Positions 38,501 through 49,700 of a stretch of DNA of 64,000 nucleotides are shown here, one piece after another (the first letter of the stretch is position 1; every line of letters begins with the position of its first letter). The stretch is from Rallus limicola. Taxonomy: Eukaryota; Chordata; Aves; Gruiformes; Rallidae. The stretch covers positions 15,567,501 through 15,631,500 of the forward strand of contig JAKCOZ010000007.1 in the NCBI GenBank assembly GCA_022605955.1, read 5' to 3'. The position numbers were made by a program, and so were the translations under genes. The notes beneath the pieces were generated by a model, which was not told where the DNA came from, searched no databases, and saw only the letters and a list, made by a program, of their open reading frames with translations.

Positions 38501-40560
38501 AAATCTGATAAATGCATCAAGCCAAGAAAATATTCATTAGTGAAATTGGTTCAGTCCAGCCACTGAAGACTACAGCTTGGGAAAAAAGCCACTATTGCTT
38601 TTAGAGAGGCAGCGTGTTGATTCACCAGCTTTTTAGCTCAACTCATTTTCATTCAATATGTTTACTATACTTCACAAAATCTAATTAACCGAGGTAGCGG
38701 TTTCCAAGCAATACTATATATATATATATGTTTTAAGTTGAAGGGTTAAGTGTTATCCAGAGTGAAACATGTTCTGTTGCAAAACATACCAGAATTCTTC
38801 TGAATATTTTTGTATTGAAATCATTGGGCATATAACTATTTAGAAAAATGATCGTAACACAGTAAAAATTTACTTGTTGCCAAAACAGTAATCTGTCTGT
38901 TAATTCACTTAGAAGTGCCTAAATGAAGCGTAAAATTCATTAATGTGCTGGCTAGGCAATTTTCTCTCTAAGATGCTGGTTTCTGTTTCTTACAATGAAT
39001 TCATAATACCCCCATAGTTTTTCTTCTCTCCTCCCCTCTGTGACGGGCATCTGCCTCAGACCATATGGTTTTGAAAAATTTTGTTTGAAACTGTTCTGTC
39101 AAGGAACTGGGATAGAGAAAACCTAACTTGCTTTTAATTTCTCAAAACATTGTAGAGACCTTCTGTTGCCATGTGGAAAAGCAGGAACTGGAAACATAGT
39201 GCAGGCAGATAACCTGTGCCAAGGGACAGGCTTCTGCTTTCCATGAAAATGTTCAAAAATATTGGCCAACTCGCGTACCTTTGGTAATTTGTACACTTCC
39301 AACAGAGACTTGCTGGGCCTGAGGAGTCTCTTGTGACTGTGTCCTCATGAAACCTATGTTGCTGACACACCTAGACATGGCTGTAACCTGTCCCCAGTCT
39401 GGTGCGTGGCCCAGGCACTTGTCACCACGGGTGGTGGGAGCAGGCTGGTAGAGCACTGCGTTGCTCTCAGTTGGAGTTTTAGCCATCTGCCTTTGCTGAA
39501 TGTGGGCACCTCACAAACCACTGCTGGCTCCAGATGCCAGACTTGCAGTGCTGTTGCCCATGCCTTCCTTGCCCAGCACATTGTTGCAACAGTTAGAAAT
39601 GACTGTTAAAATGGAGGTAGATGTTGGGACTCTTCTGACTAAGCACAGAGGCTTAGTGAATGTTGATTGTGTTGCGGAGACAAGTAGGTGTCTCTTGAAA
39701 TTTTGTTTTGCAGCTGTCAGTGGGGGGATGTCCTAATGGTGGACCTGAACCACCGCATGATCTTCTGTGTGGTAGGGTGTCCCCAAACTACAGCTGCTAC
39801 CACAGTGTTTTAAAGAAGAAAGTGACTCCTAGAATAAACACTCTGCTGCGATGGTACGTTGAGAGTATGCTGCCAAGGACGTGGGATGTATTGCCCTGGG
39901 AGACAGCGGGCTGGCTGGTCATGTTGGACTATGGAGGAGGGAGAAGTGATAAGATGGGCAGCTGCTGGGCAGAGATGTGGGACATGTAAGTTAAGCAGCT
40001 AGCTTGAAAGAGCACCAAAACTCAGAGTCTTGTGGCAGCGGAAGCCTGGGATTTTTGTAAACTTTATTTTTTTTCTTTTTTAAGGATTTTGTCATGTGTC
40101 ATAGGTGGCTTGGTGGTATGTGAGGGTGGATTAGGTTAAAAGAATTATTTAAATCCCTTGAATTTTCTTAAGTGTGTGTCTTTGCTTAGCAAATGTAAGA
40201 ATTTCAAATATCTGAATCAGAGGACTCAGTACAAGACTATAGGTTCCCCCGTTGCTACCTTTGGCAAAATATTGTTAGAAAAAATTATTATGGAGCTGAT
40301 AATTAAGTGAGTATCTCTTCTTCACATGTCCCTTGAAGTCTTTTTAACATAGCTTTTAACCTTTGTATCACTGCCCCTTCTGCCTTTATTCATGAAATAC
40401 ATGGTTTTCTGGCTTCAAGTGGTACTGCTGATAAACTTGGAATGTTCTACAGTATTTTAAAGAAGCCCAGTTTTTTAAAATTGATGAGCTCCTTAGATGA
40501 TGTAATGTGATAAGACTTAATAGTCTCCTTTACTTACTGCAACACAAAATGTTGACTGCA
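29526..40560. other. Long non-coding stretch
   Basis: About 11 kb without a recognisable gene or transposon. It holds an A/C-rich run at about 29600-29652, AT-rich repeats near 30895-30957 with a small hairpin (GCATAA ATAC TTATGC), a TA tract at 38715-38729 and T tracts at about 36790-36830. A patch at 35000-35280 keeps some CpGs (AGTCGGTACTGCTTCGC, GCGGACGG). The overlapping minus frames at 34842-35377 there are unsupported by splice or family evidence. Confidence 0.5.
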
Positions 40561-40599
40561 AGATGGACCAAGGGGTAAAATGCCACTCTTCATGCATCT

Positions 40600-40750
40600 C
40601 ATTTTTATTTCTAGCCATATATAGCTATGAGAATATTTTTCTTACAGAGATGAATTCCGCTCGTAGCACAGAGCAACTCTTTATGAGCCGTTTCCACTGG
40701 CAGATTAAGAAAGCTGTGACACAGCTATTTACGTATTGTCTGTAAATAGG
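40600..40750. promoter_or_regulatory. Putative conserved non-coding element
   Basis: A compact block (GATGAATTCCGCTCGTAGCA, TTTATGAGCCGTTTCCACTG, TTTACGTATTG) with four CpGs in AT-rich surroundings and no repeat or open frame of note. Confidence 0.25.
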
Positions 40751-41119
40751 CTCTTGCACTGTGCTACTACTTGGAAGTCTTGTTCCATTAGTAACATTTT
40801 ATGTGGCAGCAAATATCATTTTTATCCTGAAGTTGGTATGATAGATAAAAATGTTTACAAGCAACACTTAATATCATGCACTTGGTCTGTGCCTGATGCT
40901 GTACGGTGCTGGGGAGAAGAGTCAGGAATTAGGAAAAATGCTGGTGTGGGCACATAGGAACTCATTAATGCAATGGGGTTCAGGATCTTGCAAGTGTAAT
41001 ATTTATGCATGTGTTTTATGTGTAACTTAGTGGAACATCTTAAAAGTGTGTTGGAAAGTTTGTATATGCCTCATGCTGTAGCATCATGGTATTCTGGCAG
41101 TATCAGTTATGAAAAATGT

Positions 41120-41500
41120 TCTGTATCTCACAAGAGACAGCGAGCGCTGGCACGTCTGGACAACAGACGGTACTTTTCACCTTGCTAGCGACACTTGGAA
41201 AACCTTTGGGTCAGCGGAGAACTCAGGTGATTCTGTGAACTGTGTGGGATGAGGAAACTTCAGAAGATTGATTTTTTTTTTTTTGATTGGTGCTAATCAG
41301 AGCAAAGATTAATTGAAATATGCTGTCGAGGAAGACTGAGTTCTCTTTGTGGTTATTTATTTGGTATTGTACAAGCTCTCAGTATCTTTCAAAGCGCAGT
41401 GGTCTCTTAGATCGTATCATTTCCTTAGCTTTGTGGATTTATATATTTATAAGATGTGTGTAAGGCTTACTTGAGTTAGTTCCCCATACTTTTAAGGAGT
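41120..41500. promoter_or_regulatory. Putative conserved non-coding element
   Basis: CpG-retaining start (GACAGCGAGCGCTGGCACGT, ACAGACGG, CTAGCGACAC) passing into AT-rich sequence with TAATCAG, GATTAATTGAAA and TGTCGAGG. It contains a T13 tract at about 41273-41284 but no transposon. Composition only. Confidence 0.27.
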
Positions 41501-41789
41501 ATTTGCTCGTGGTATGTATGTTCCAAATGAGATCAGTAGTTTTGCATAATGGCAAAAATTTCCTTGGCATTCCTGCCATAGTTTCGTGGAAGCTTAGTTA
41601 GGACTTTATGTGCCAGTGCACACAGAAGCCCTCAGGTCATCTGAGTATCTGCCCACGTGCAAGTGTAAAGGACGAGGCAAGGGGGGGAGATGGTCTTGTT
41701 GACTTCAGTAGGGTTACTGTGTGCTGAAAAAGCATGTGCACGGTGCCTTGCCGATCTGAGGCCAGTGTGGATGGTGAAGTACTGTACAT

Positions 41790-41903
41790 AAGGAAAGGTT
41801 GGATGAGATACTTAAGGATGTGGTTTAGGAAGTAATATAGGTGGTGGGGGATGGTTGGACTAGATGATCTTGGAGGTCCTTTCCAACCTTAATGATTCTA
41901 TGA
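41790..41903 (+). mobile_element. CR1 LINE 3' end
   Basis: GGAAAGGTTGGATGAGATAC, GGTGGGGGATGGTTGGACTA and GATGATCTTGGAGGTCCTTT lead to CCAACCTTAATGATTCTATG AT, the classic CR1 3' terminus in sense orientation. The copy is 5'-truncated to about 115 bases, as most CR1 copies are. Confidence 0.9.
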
Positions 41904-42174
41904 TAAACCGATCTGAGATTTGCTGTGTGGTATGGGTGGTGTGTACGCTGAAAACAAGACTGCCAACTGCTGGAATAAATTGCTGTATTTTATTGTCTTC
42001 TCCTAATAGACCTAGCAAACCACAAGTGGTGAGCTTCTGAAAGAGCACTCCTAAATATATCCCTTTTTTTGTTTGCTTGCTTTCAGAGATGGAGACAAAC
42101 CCTCTCATAGACAAACCATTCTGAAAACCAACAACAGACCCTCAAGCAGGAATTTTGTCCCTACGCACCCAGGC

Positions 42175-42640
42175 AGACCCCCGCCCCAGGCGCCCATGCT
42201 GTGGGCTGCGAGGTGCAGTAGATAGGCCGAGCTCTCGCTCCCTCGCGCGCGGTGCCTCAGCAGCCCTGCGCTAGGGCGAGCGGGCTATAATTAGATTAGC
42301 AGCCGGCTAAGCGGCGGTGACAGCCTGCCAGCCCCAGCGAGCATGTGCTGGATTCTGCATGTGCCTCGCGCTTATTGGCGGCCGAGGTTGCTGCCTGCCG
42401 GTTTGATAGGTTTCCCCAGTAATCTTTATGCTGCATTACAGACATAGATACAGAGGTACTGTGTGCATGCGAGGAGAGAGGTGCTCAGCTCGTAGCGTAA
42501 GAGAAAGCCCACAGATGAAAGGCACTGGTCTTTGTTGCAAAACATCAGTACTTAAGGACTGCTAGCCGCGAGCGGAGAGGTCAGTGAAGGAGCCTTACTT
42601 GGTGGTAATTACTTTCAGGTCTTTATCTCTCCGGTAAAAC
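42175..42640. promoter_or_regulatory. CpG-island-like segment, possible promoter or regulatory hub
   Basis: The first 230 bases hold more than 20 CpGs by hand count (CTCGCGCGCGG, GGGCGAGCGGG, AGCGGCGGTGAC, CTCGCGCTTATTGGCGGCCG), in a window where CpG is otherwise rare. The segment also carries TATAATTAGATTAGCAGCCG, i.e. a TAATTA and a GATTA homeodomain core. No clear TATA box or coding start is seen. AGC|GTAAGA near 42495 could be the donor of a non-coding first exon transcribed to the right. It could instead be an orphan CpG island or a conserved enhancer. Confidence 0.5.
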
Positions 42641-43640
42641 AGTCATGCATGAAATGAATACTGTTAATCATGTCATCTGTTTAATTTGATCTTGCTTTCA
42701 TTAATATCATGTGTACTCCAGCGGGAGAGCCATCAGATCACAAAACATATCATTAGAGTGGATTTAGCATGAAAATAGAGTATATTTGTACAGGAATGTT
42801 GCTTTAATTTGAAATTTTGAGGCTGTGCATGTGAGTGATTTTACCGGTTGCCTTTTGTTATGCTAATGGAGATATTTCTTTTAGTGGGATGTCTTCTGCA
42901 CAGCAATTGAATTAGAGCATTTATAACTATTGCCATATAAAGATAAATCTCCTTAAATAGTGATTAGCTTAAAGAATAATTCTGTGAAGTGTTCTTTAAT
43001 TTGATCACAGCAATAACTATCTTGATGGCTCTCTTGCAACAAGATAGAGGGATGAGGAGTAATATGCTATTGTTCTTTCAACAAAGATGCTGGAGCCTTC
43101 ATGTTTGGGTGGATTCTTTGTTTCATCCACTGGGTTTTATTTTAAGTTGCTTTCAAAATGAAACTAAAGCCTGGTAGATTTCAGTATATCCTTTGCTTGC
43201 ACACACATGTATTCTTTATATATATTTGTATTGTTCTCAAAGGATGAATTTTGGCCCACAGCCTTGTTTATTGTCAGAAAAGCGTTCAGCAGTACAATGA
43301 AACAAGATATATATGGCAGTCTTTTAATCTGTGATCCTGAGGCTATTGCAGTATTTATCATAGCATCATACTCGTTTCAGTTCTTTTCGTACTTGACCCA
43401 GGAATCAATTGATCACAACTTTTCTGATAAAAAGCATGCATATTTAATGAGCACATTTCACAGAGAAAGCTGTTCAGAACAGAAGGAAGCGAGCATGAAG
43501 TATAAAAAAAAGTCTCTTAATATAGTCATGCCTCATTTGATGTCTTGAATATCAAGGCTGACTGTTGAGACTTCGAAGTTAATGCCCTTGTCTGTGTCAG
43601 ACTCCAGAGCTCACATGAACTTGTATATTAAGTCACCAGT
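42641..43640. promoter_or_regulatory. Putative long conserved non-coding element
   Basis: Adjacent to the CpG-rich block and about 1 kb long. It is free of transposons and homopolymers apart from one A8, and dense in homeodomain-like and POU/LEF-like words: CATTAATATCATG, TTTAATTTGATC, TTATGCTAATGGAG, CATGCATATTTAATGAG, ATCAATTGATC. An open frame at 43207-43548 on plus encodes no recognisable protein and is probably accidental. By appearance this is the best enhancer candidate of the window. Confidence 0.4.
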
Positions 43641-44079
43641 CATCTGGCTGGCTGGCTGCCACCATGCGTCTGAGGTGCGAGTGGATTGTCTCAGCCAGGA
43701 TCAGAAAGGTGTTTGGAACAGGAGCTATTTTGGTATTAGTCTTCACTCCTCCCTCTGTACCTGTCCCTGAAAGTGCTTTTCCTCCTGTATAAAACAATAG
43801 CAAAATTTAAATTGTTCAGTCTTAAACTATATGGTATGAAACTCTGCTACTTTCTGAGTTGATACCCTTAAAAGTGGGCATGTTATTCACTTGCTAACTT
43901 TATGTGGTGGTGGGTACAACAGATATGCATGGTTCCAGTAGTGTCTTCAACAGAAAAAGTATTTGGGAGGTTTAATCACAGCTGGTAACAGCTTCTTTGG
44001 ATTTTTTTTTTCACTTAGGTTTTATTCCCAAAGTTGTTATCTTCAATTTAGACTTGGAAAATGGCATTTGTACATATTA

Positions 44080-44440
44080 ACAGTTAAGCCTGGACAGGGA
44101 AGACTTGGGATGTGAAAGCGTGTTGTTCTCGGGCTGTTTCATATTCCCTTGTTGCTCCAAATTACCAACCAAAAGTGTCTTTAAAAGGTTTTAAGTTAAA
44201 CTATGCCTTCAGTCTTTGTTAACAGAGGCTTACCTGAAGTAATTTATCTTTTTGACCTTTGCAACAACATCCCAGGAAGGAGTAAATAACAGCACTGTTA
44301 GTAGTGGGGAAATGTAGAAAGCGATATCCCCAGCTGAATTATATGTTTACCGTATCCAGACAGTTTATTTTCAAGAGAAGAGAGGCTGGTATTTCCGATT
44401 CCATGGATTGAGCTATCATGATTTGTAAGTAACATAAGGC
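44080..44440. promoter_or_regulatory. Putative conserved non-coding element
   Basis: Repeat-free block with spaced CpGs (AAAGCGTG, CTCGGGC, AAGCGATATC, TACCGTATCC, TTTCCGATTCC) and AT-rich factor-site-like words (AGTAATTTATC, GTTAACAG). No open frame spans it. Confidence 0.28.
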
Positions 44441-44733
44441 ACAGCTGGAAAAATGCTGTAAAAGTTACAGTATTTTTGGTGGTGAATACAAGTCATACCA
44501 CCACCCACTGGCACTGAAATGCCGCACCAGCAGCTATTCAGGTTTGGACATCTTTACCTCCAAAAAAAAAAAAAAAGAGCTGTGATGATGTATGCAAGCA
44601 TGACCAGAAAAAAAACATAGTTGTGAAACAGGAACTGGCGACAGTGTCATTTAAACTTGCAATGTCTTAACAGCCAAGAACAAGCTGCTTTGTTACTGCT
44701 TCTCTTTTTGTTATAACCTCCTTTTTCTTCTAG

Positions 44734-44898
44734 GTAAACAAAGAAAACAAATTGAAGCAACAGTTTCTGTGGATTATTCTACAAGAGTTATCATCTTTGT
44801 TGCTACAAACATATTTTAACTATAACCAGTTTATTGCTGTAGGAAATGTAGCATGCTTCAGATTATTCTCAAGGAGATTTAATAGTCAAGTTTTGCCT
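44734..44898 (+). other. Candidate exon of unknown transcript
   Basis: A very strong acceptor (TTATAACCTCCTTTTTCTTC then TAG, ending 44733) is followed by 165 bases. They are open in phase 0 (55 codons, VNKENKLKQQFLWIILQELS... to ...RRFNSQVLP) and end at a consensus donor (CCT|GTGAGT). The same frame stays open to a TAG at 44938. The peptide is Leu/Phe/Gln-rich and matches no family I know. There is no phase-matched partner, so a non-coding RNA exon or chance is as likely as coding use. An upstream partner could be the CpG-rich block at 42.2-42.5 kb with its GTAAGA donor. Confidence 0.25.
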
Positions 44899-46827
44899 GT
44901 GAGTTTCTTGATGTCAAAGGTTTTGAATACTCTTTGGTAGCAAACGTGTGTGTCCTAGCTGCCTCTCTGAACTGCTCTTATTTCTGATATGTTGACCTGT
45001 AGATAAATCTCCAAGTCTTTGTTATATGAAAGGGAAACTTTAATTTCCAACCAAGAGTGCAGCCTATGGTAAGAGTACAAAAGTATGTAAAGTCTCAAGT
45101 GTTTCACATATATGTATGTATGTAGCTGGGGAAGAATCACTTATGCCATCCAATACTAACATAAGTTTGTGTAGAGATTAATATGTAGTTAACGCTTTTA
45201 GTGTCATACCAGTACTCTTTTTATAATCCAATAGAAACATGAATACTCCTTGGAGAGTAGTGTTATCAGGAGTACTACCTTTGGCTGCTAGCTGGAGATG
45301 GATACATGCAGTAAACCAGCTGCCTGTAACAAAGTGCTACGCTAGCTCTGGGTTATTCATGTATTATGTCTTTTACAGCTACATGTGTAAGTGAATTTTG
45401 CATTACTTGAAACCATACCAAGTCTAAAGCAGAAAGATGATGCTGAAGGTTCATGTCTTGGGGTTGGTTTTTTTTGTAGTCTGTTAGCAGTGCAATAGAT
45501 ACTCCCAAAACACAGTTGTAGAGATTTAAAGTATTACCACAGTGTTTATTTTGTAGGATTTGCACTTAGATGCCTTACAGTTTTCAAGTCGAGTAGTAGT
45601 GAGTGATATATGTGTAAAGGTTTACATTAGAATGAGGGATGTGATATCATGCCCTAGAGCTCTTTTTCCCTTTTTTGCTGTTTTTTGAACCAACTCCAAT
45701 TATTACTTTGCTGACAAAACGTCTGTTGGTTTAAATGGTCGAGACATTCAATAGCCCATCTATAAATACTTACTATAACACTTGGAGAGCTCAGAGGAAA
45801 TCAATAGCCTGTTTTCAGTGTTTTATTGGGTGAAGGTCTTTTTTATTCTTTTAAATCTGAAAACTTTTGGGCTGGGTAGTGGGGAGGCATGGGATGAGCC
45901 CTCTTGATGGAGATTCCCTCTGAAGGGGGTATGTTAATTTGGGGAGGCCTTATTGTCATGACACTCTTCCCACGCTGATACAGCAGCACTGAGTAACGGA
46001 ATCAGAAATGTGAGCATGCTTTCCCCATGAAGATGGCTGCTACCCCATTTTGGGGGCACGGGCGGTTCCATCTATGCCCAGGGACTTGGGTGCAGGCAAG
46101 GTGGTTGAGGTTCTGCCCTGTCTCGCCCCTCGCCTTCCACAAGGGTCTTGCTCTCCTGCCCACCACATGTTGTTATTCTGGGGACTAACTATATGGAGTC
46201 AGGAAATTCAAACAGCAGATTAAATATGCCTAGCTCTAGGCATCTGCGTGTCAAACAGTTGTAATGTTTAGAGGAAGGTCATGTTTTATAGAGCAGGGAG
46301 TGGAAGCAGCAGTGGCTTTTTCTTGCAGTTCTCGCAGCTGCAGTGATATGATGTACTGGAAACAAAATTGAGTTTATTGTTTTGTTACATTTGTGTATTA
46401 ATACATATGTGGTATTAAGTGTGACTTGATGGATTTAATGTAGACTGCAACCAGCAAATAGTAATACTGGATGCTGTTGTCTGCGTAATCCTGGTAAATG
46501 AGATTCCTGTCTCAGCTTCACATTGTCTTTCATGGATGTTCTCTACCCACCTGTAGACACAAATACTTGCTACAGCCTTTCCACAAAGCACCCGAAGGTT
46601 CCGAAGCAGATCCTCATTTTGTAAATATGTCATTTTAAAACAGGAATTCTGCATTCTTTCCATAACAGGCATTACTTGGTTTTATGTCTCTTACTTCTGT
46701 AGTATATTGGTTTATCAACTGAAACAGTATTATTTATACTGCTAATGATTATGCAGCAGTTTATTTTTTTTTTGGCTGAGTCTGGTAGAATTATTTCACT
46801 GAATTCATTCTTACCTTCCAAATACAA
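44899..46827. other. Non-coding DNA, possible conserved patch at about 45650-45820
   Basis: Within 45690-45780 there is repeat-free sequence with CCAATTATTACTTTGCTGAC, AAACGTCTG and GGTCGAGACATTC. It resembles the other putative elements but is short. The rest shows nothing recognised. Confidence 0.25.
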
Positions 46828-46905
46828 AATCACAGAATGGTTTGGGTTGGAAGGGAACTCAAAGATCATCTAGTTTCCAGTCCCCTGCCATGGGCAGGCA
46901 TGAAG
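46828..46905 (-). mobile_element. CR1 LINE 3' fragment
   Basis: AATCACAGAATGGTTTGGGT, TGGAAGGGAACTCAAAGATC, ATCTAG and CCCCTGCCATGGGCAGG are the hallmark antisense CR1 3' end. About 78 bases remain. Confidence 0.9.
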
Positions 46906-49437
46906 GCATGTACTACAAAATCCTAATTAATGATAGAGAAGGATATGAAATTCTCACCTCCCTCTTAAGATAACTTAGCATTCTGGAAATTGGTAGGCTA
47001 GCCCAAAGATTAGTCTGTTCAGCTCCTGATTAGGAAGCCTGTAGCCTACTACCTTCTGTAGCAGTTATGCAATGTGTAATACAACTCTTGTGGGTTATTA
47101 GTGATGTTGTACTGGAGTTGAAATGTCAATATCCAGGTTTGCAGTGGTATGCACATTTTCACAAGCGTTGGGAATATTTGGCTCTTGCATCTATTTAGGG
47201 TCTGTGGTTATAATTGATTCTTTTCAGGTCTCGGTACTGGTTTTGTAGGTAATAATACTGAAGGAGACTTGTCAGTACCATGAGACATGTTGACCTATAA
47301 TGCAAATGCATAATACGATACAGTCCATGTTCCAAAGTGTTTCCTGTCTCTGTGATCCAGGCAGAAAAAGGCTAGAGAGGAAGTGAGAAACAGAGACAAT
47401 AAAGATGAAGTATCTTTTATGTGACCACAGACTGTGGGCTTGCAAGGTAGGCTGAACTCTGTGCTTTAGGATCATAAACCATCACTGCAAATGTATTTAG
47501 AAAGACTGAAAAAATTAGAAGATGGGTAAAACTATTCCTGTCTGTATTAGCACTTACAGTATGAACTTCCTAGGGCAAGGGTGACATCCTTTTGTCTCAG
47601 TGTCCTAATTGGCACTAGGTATTTTGGGCATTACAGTCATCTGGAAATGAGTGTGCAGCTTTGTATTTCGACCATGGCGTTATAACAGGAGTGTAGTCAG
47701 AAGACACATGAGAGACTCTATAAATTACATCCCTTTGTCTTCCATTACTGCATTACTGCTACGTCCGTCCTACTGCAATCCATGTTCCTGTCCTGTCCCA
47801 TCGTCCCCTGTATTGTCCATCTGTCCCCCTGTCACATCCCCATTCTCCTTCAGCATATTGTGGAGCACAGATTGGTGTAACTGTGTGGTTATTGTTAGTT
47901 TTAGGTGGAAGGCGAGTACCATGATGGACACAACAGAACGGAATCTCAAAATAGACACTGTCATTGTCCTTCAGTGTTCTTGTGCCTCTTGTTTCTCTCT
48001 CCCTCATAGTTCCTCCTCTTCATGCTTTGCTGTCATCTCCTTTCTAAATTTGTGTGCCCCATTTTCCTATTCAAATCAATCTTTTGTTTTTTTTTTTTTT
48101 CTTTTTCACCACTTTCTCCAGTCTCTCTGCCTTTCAGCTTCTACCTGCTGTTCAGCCATCTACTCCTGACATCATCTCAACCACAGCTATGTGGGGGTGG
48201 ATATCCAAAATTACCTTGTAGGTAGAGGTGTCCAAGTATGGCACTCAGGTGAAGAATTTTAAGTTTTCTTACCAAAGACTGTTGTTGGTTGTTTATTTGT
48301 GTGTTGGAGCAAGATATCCTTGGCTCCTGCTTGGAAAGCTCATTCTGACAAATACCAATCTTACCCCCGACCTTTCCAAGCCTGACACATATGGTTGTTT
48401 TTCCCCCTCAGCTTGTTACCTCTTTATGAAAGCAAGTATGTCTGTTCATCTTCCTGTCACTTCTTCTAGATCAGACCTTTCCAAAGTGATAAATGAGCTT
48501 TGCTGATCACTTTGTGCAAACAGGGCTTCTTTCCATCGTGCCTCTGTGCAGGTATCCCACACCAGCCGTGCTTGACCTGAGGAGCTCCTTCTGCCCCTCA
48601 TGCTCTTCATAGGTGTCTCAGGCCACGGTGGCACGTTCCTGACCTGAATCTTGACAGCTTCACCACTGCCTGCAGGGCTCTGACCTGCGTGGGTGCTCGC
48701 TGCCATAAAGGCACTTTTTTTTTTTTTGCTCTTGTTTTGATGGCTACTTGGCACATTTGCAGACTGGGTGCCTGAAGGATCCCACTAGAGACTCTCCACT
48801 GGGAGGAGATTTTGCAGAGTGCCCTTGTTAAATCCTCACAGAGCAACAGCTAAGCAGATTGTTCCCCAATCCTGTGCTAAAAAACACAGGGTTTAGGTTC
48901 TTCGTCTGTAGTGTGGTTTGATGAGGAGTCTTTCCTGTGGTGCCTGCAGAAAAACTGGGATGATGCTTTACTATCGACTGATTTTTAGTTCTCTAAAGAG
49001 CCAGAGTATTTGCAAGTATTTTCTCTTAGTTTAAGTTGCTTTGTAGCATAAGATTTCTTATTTTACTTCAGTATGACTCTGAAGCCTAAATTTGCATTAA
49101 AGCATGTCTGCAACTAACTCTTAAAACACATCCATTCTTAGAAGACAAATACTAAATCCATCTGGTGTTAAATCACCATTGATTTTTTTTTTTTGCAAGC
49201 TTGCTGAAACTAGATTGATGTTTCCTCATCTCCAAGAAACACGTATTTTTGCCATTTATAGCAGCTCTTACTTCTGGCTTTTGCAGAATGTAGTACTGGC
49301 AGTGTTAGGATCCTGCACAGGGCTGGGTTTTTTCCCTGCTTCTCACTAAAATTAAATATGGAATTAATCAGTTTATATAAATACCTGACAGGGAGGAGTA
49401 AAGGAGTTGGAGTCAGGCTCTTCATAGCGGTATCCTG
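46906..49437. other. Unassigned non-coding DNA with a pyrimidine-skewed tract at about 47740-48180
   Basis: The plus strand from about 47740 to 48180 is C/T-rich. This explains the 172-codon frame at 47651-48169, a Ser/Phe/Cys-rich translation with no domain. I reject it as a gene. Other frames here are short. A T13 tract lies at about 48716-48728. Confidence 0.5.
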
Positions 49438-49700
49438 TACCAGGACAAGAGGCAATGGGCACACACTGAAATACAGGAACACTATTTAGGCATAAGAAAA
49501 CACCTCTTTACTCTGAGGGTGGCCCAGCACTGGCACAGGTTGCCCAGAGAGGTTGTGGAGTTTTACTTCATCCTTAGAGATACTCAGAACACAGCTGGGA
49601 CATGGTCCTGGGTGCTTGAGGGGATCCTGCTTTCAGCAAGGGCTTGGACTGGACAACTTCCAGAGCGTCCCAGTCTTAGCTGTCCTGTGATTCTGTAACT
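49438..49700 (+). mobile_element. CR1 LINE 3' fragment
   Basis: GGACAAGAGGCAATGGGCAC, ACTCTGAGGGTGGCCCAGCA, CTGGCACAGGTTGCCCAGAG, AGGTTGTGGAGTTTTACTTC, GGACATGGTCCTGGGTGCTT and a tail ending CTGTGATTCTGT follow the CR1 ORF2 end and 3' UTR in sense orientation. It is diverged and 5'-truncated. Confidence 0.9.

Noticed and set aside
47651..48169. 172-codon open frame on plus
   Set aside because: Lies in a pyrimidine-skewed tract. The translation is Ser/Phe/Cys-rich without domains and is overlapped by other frames.
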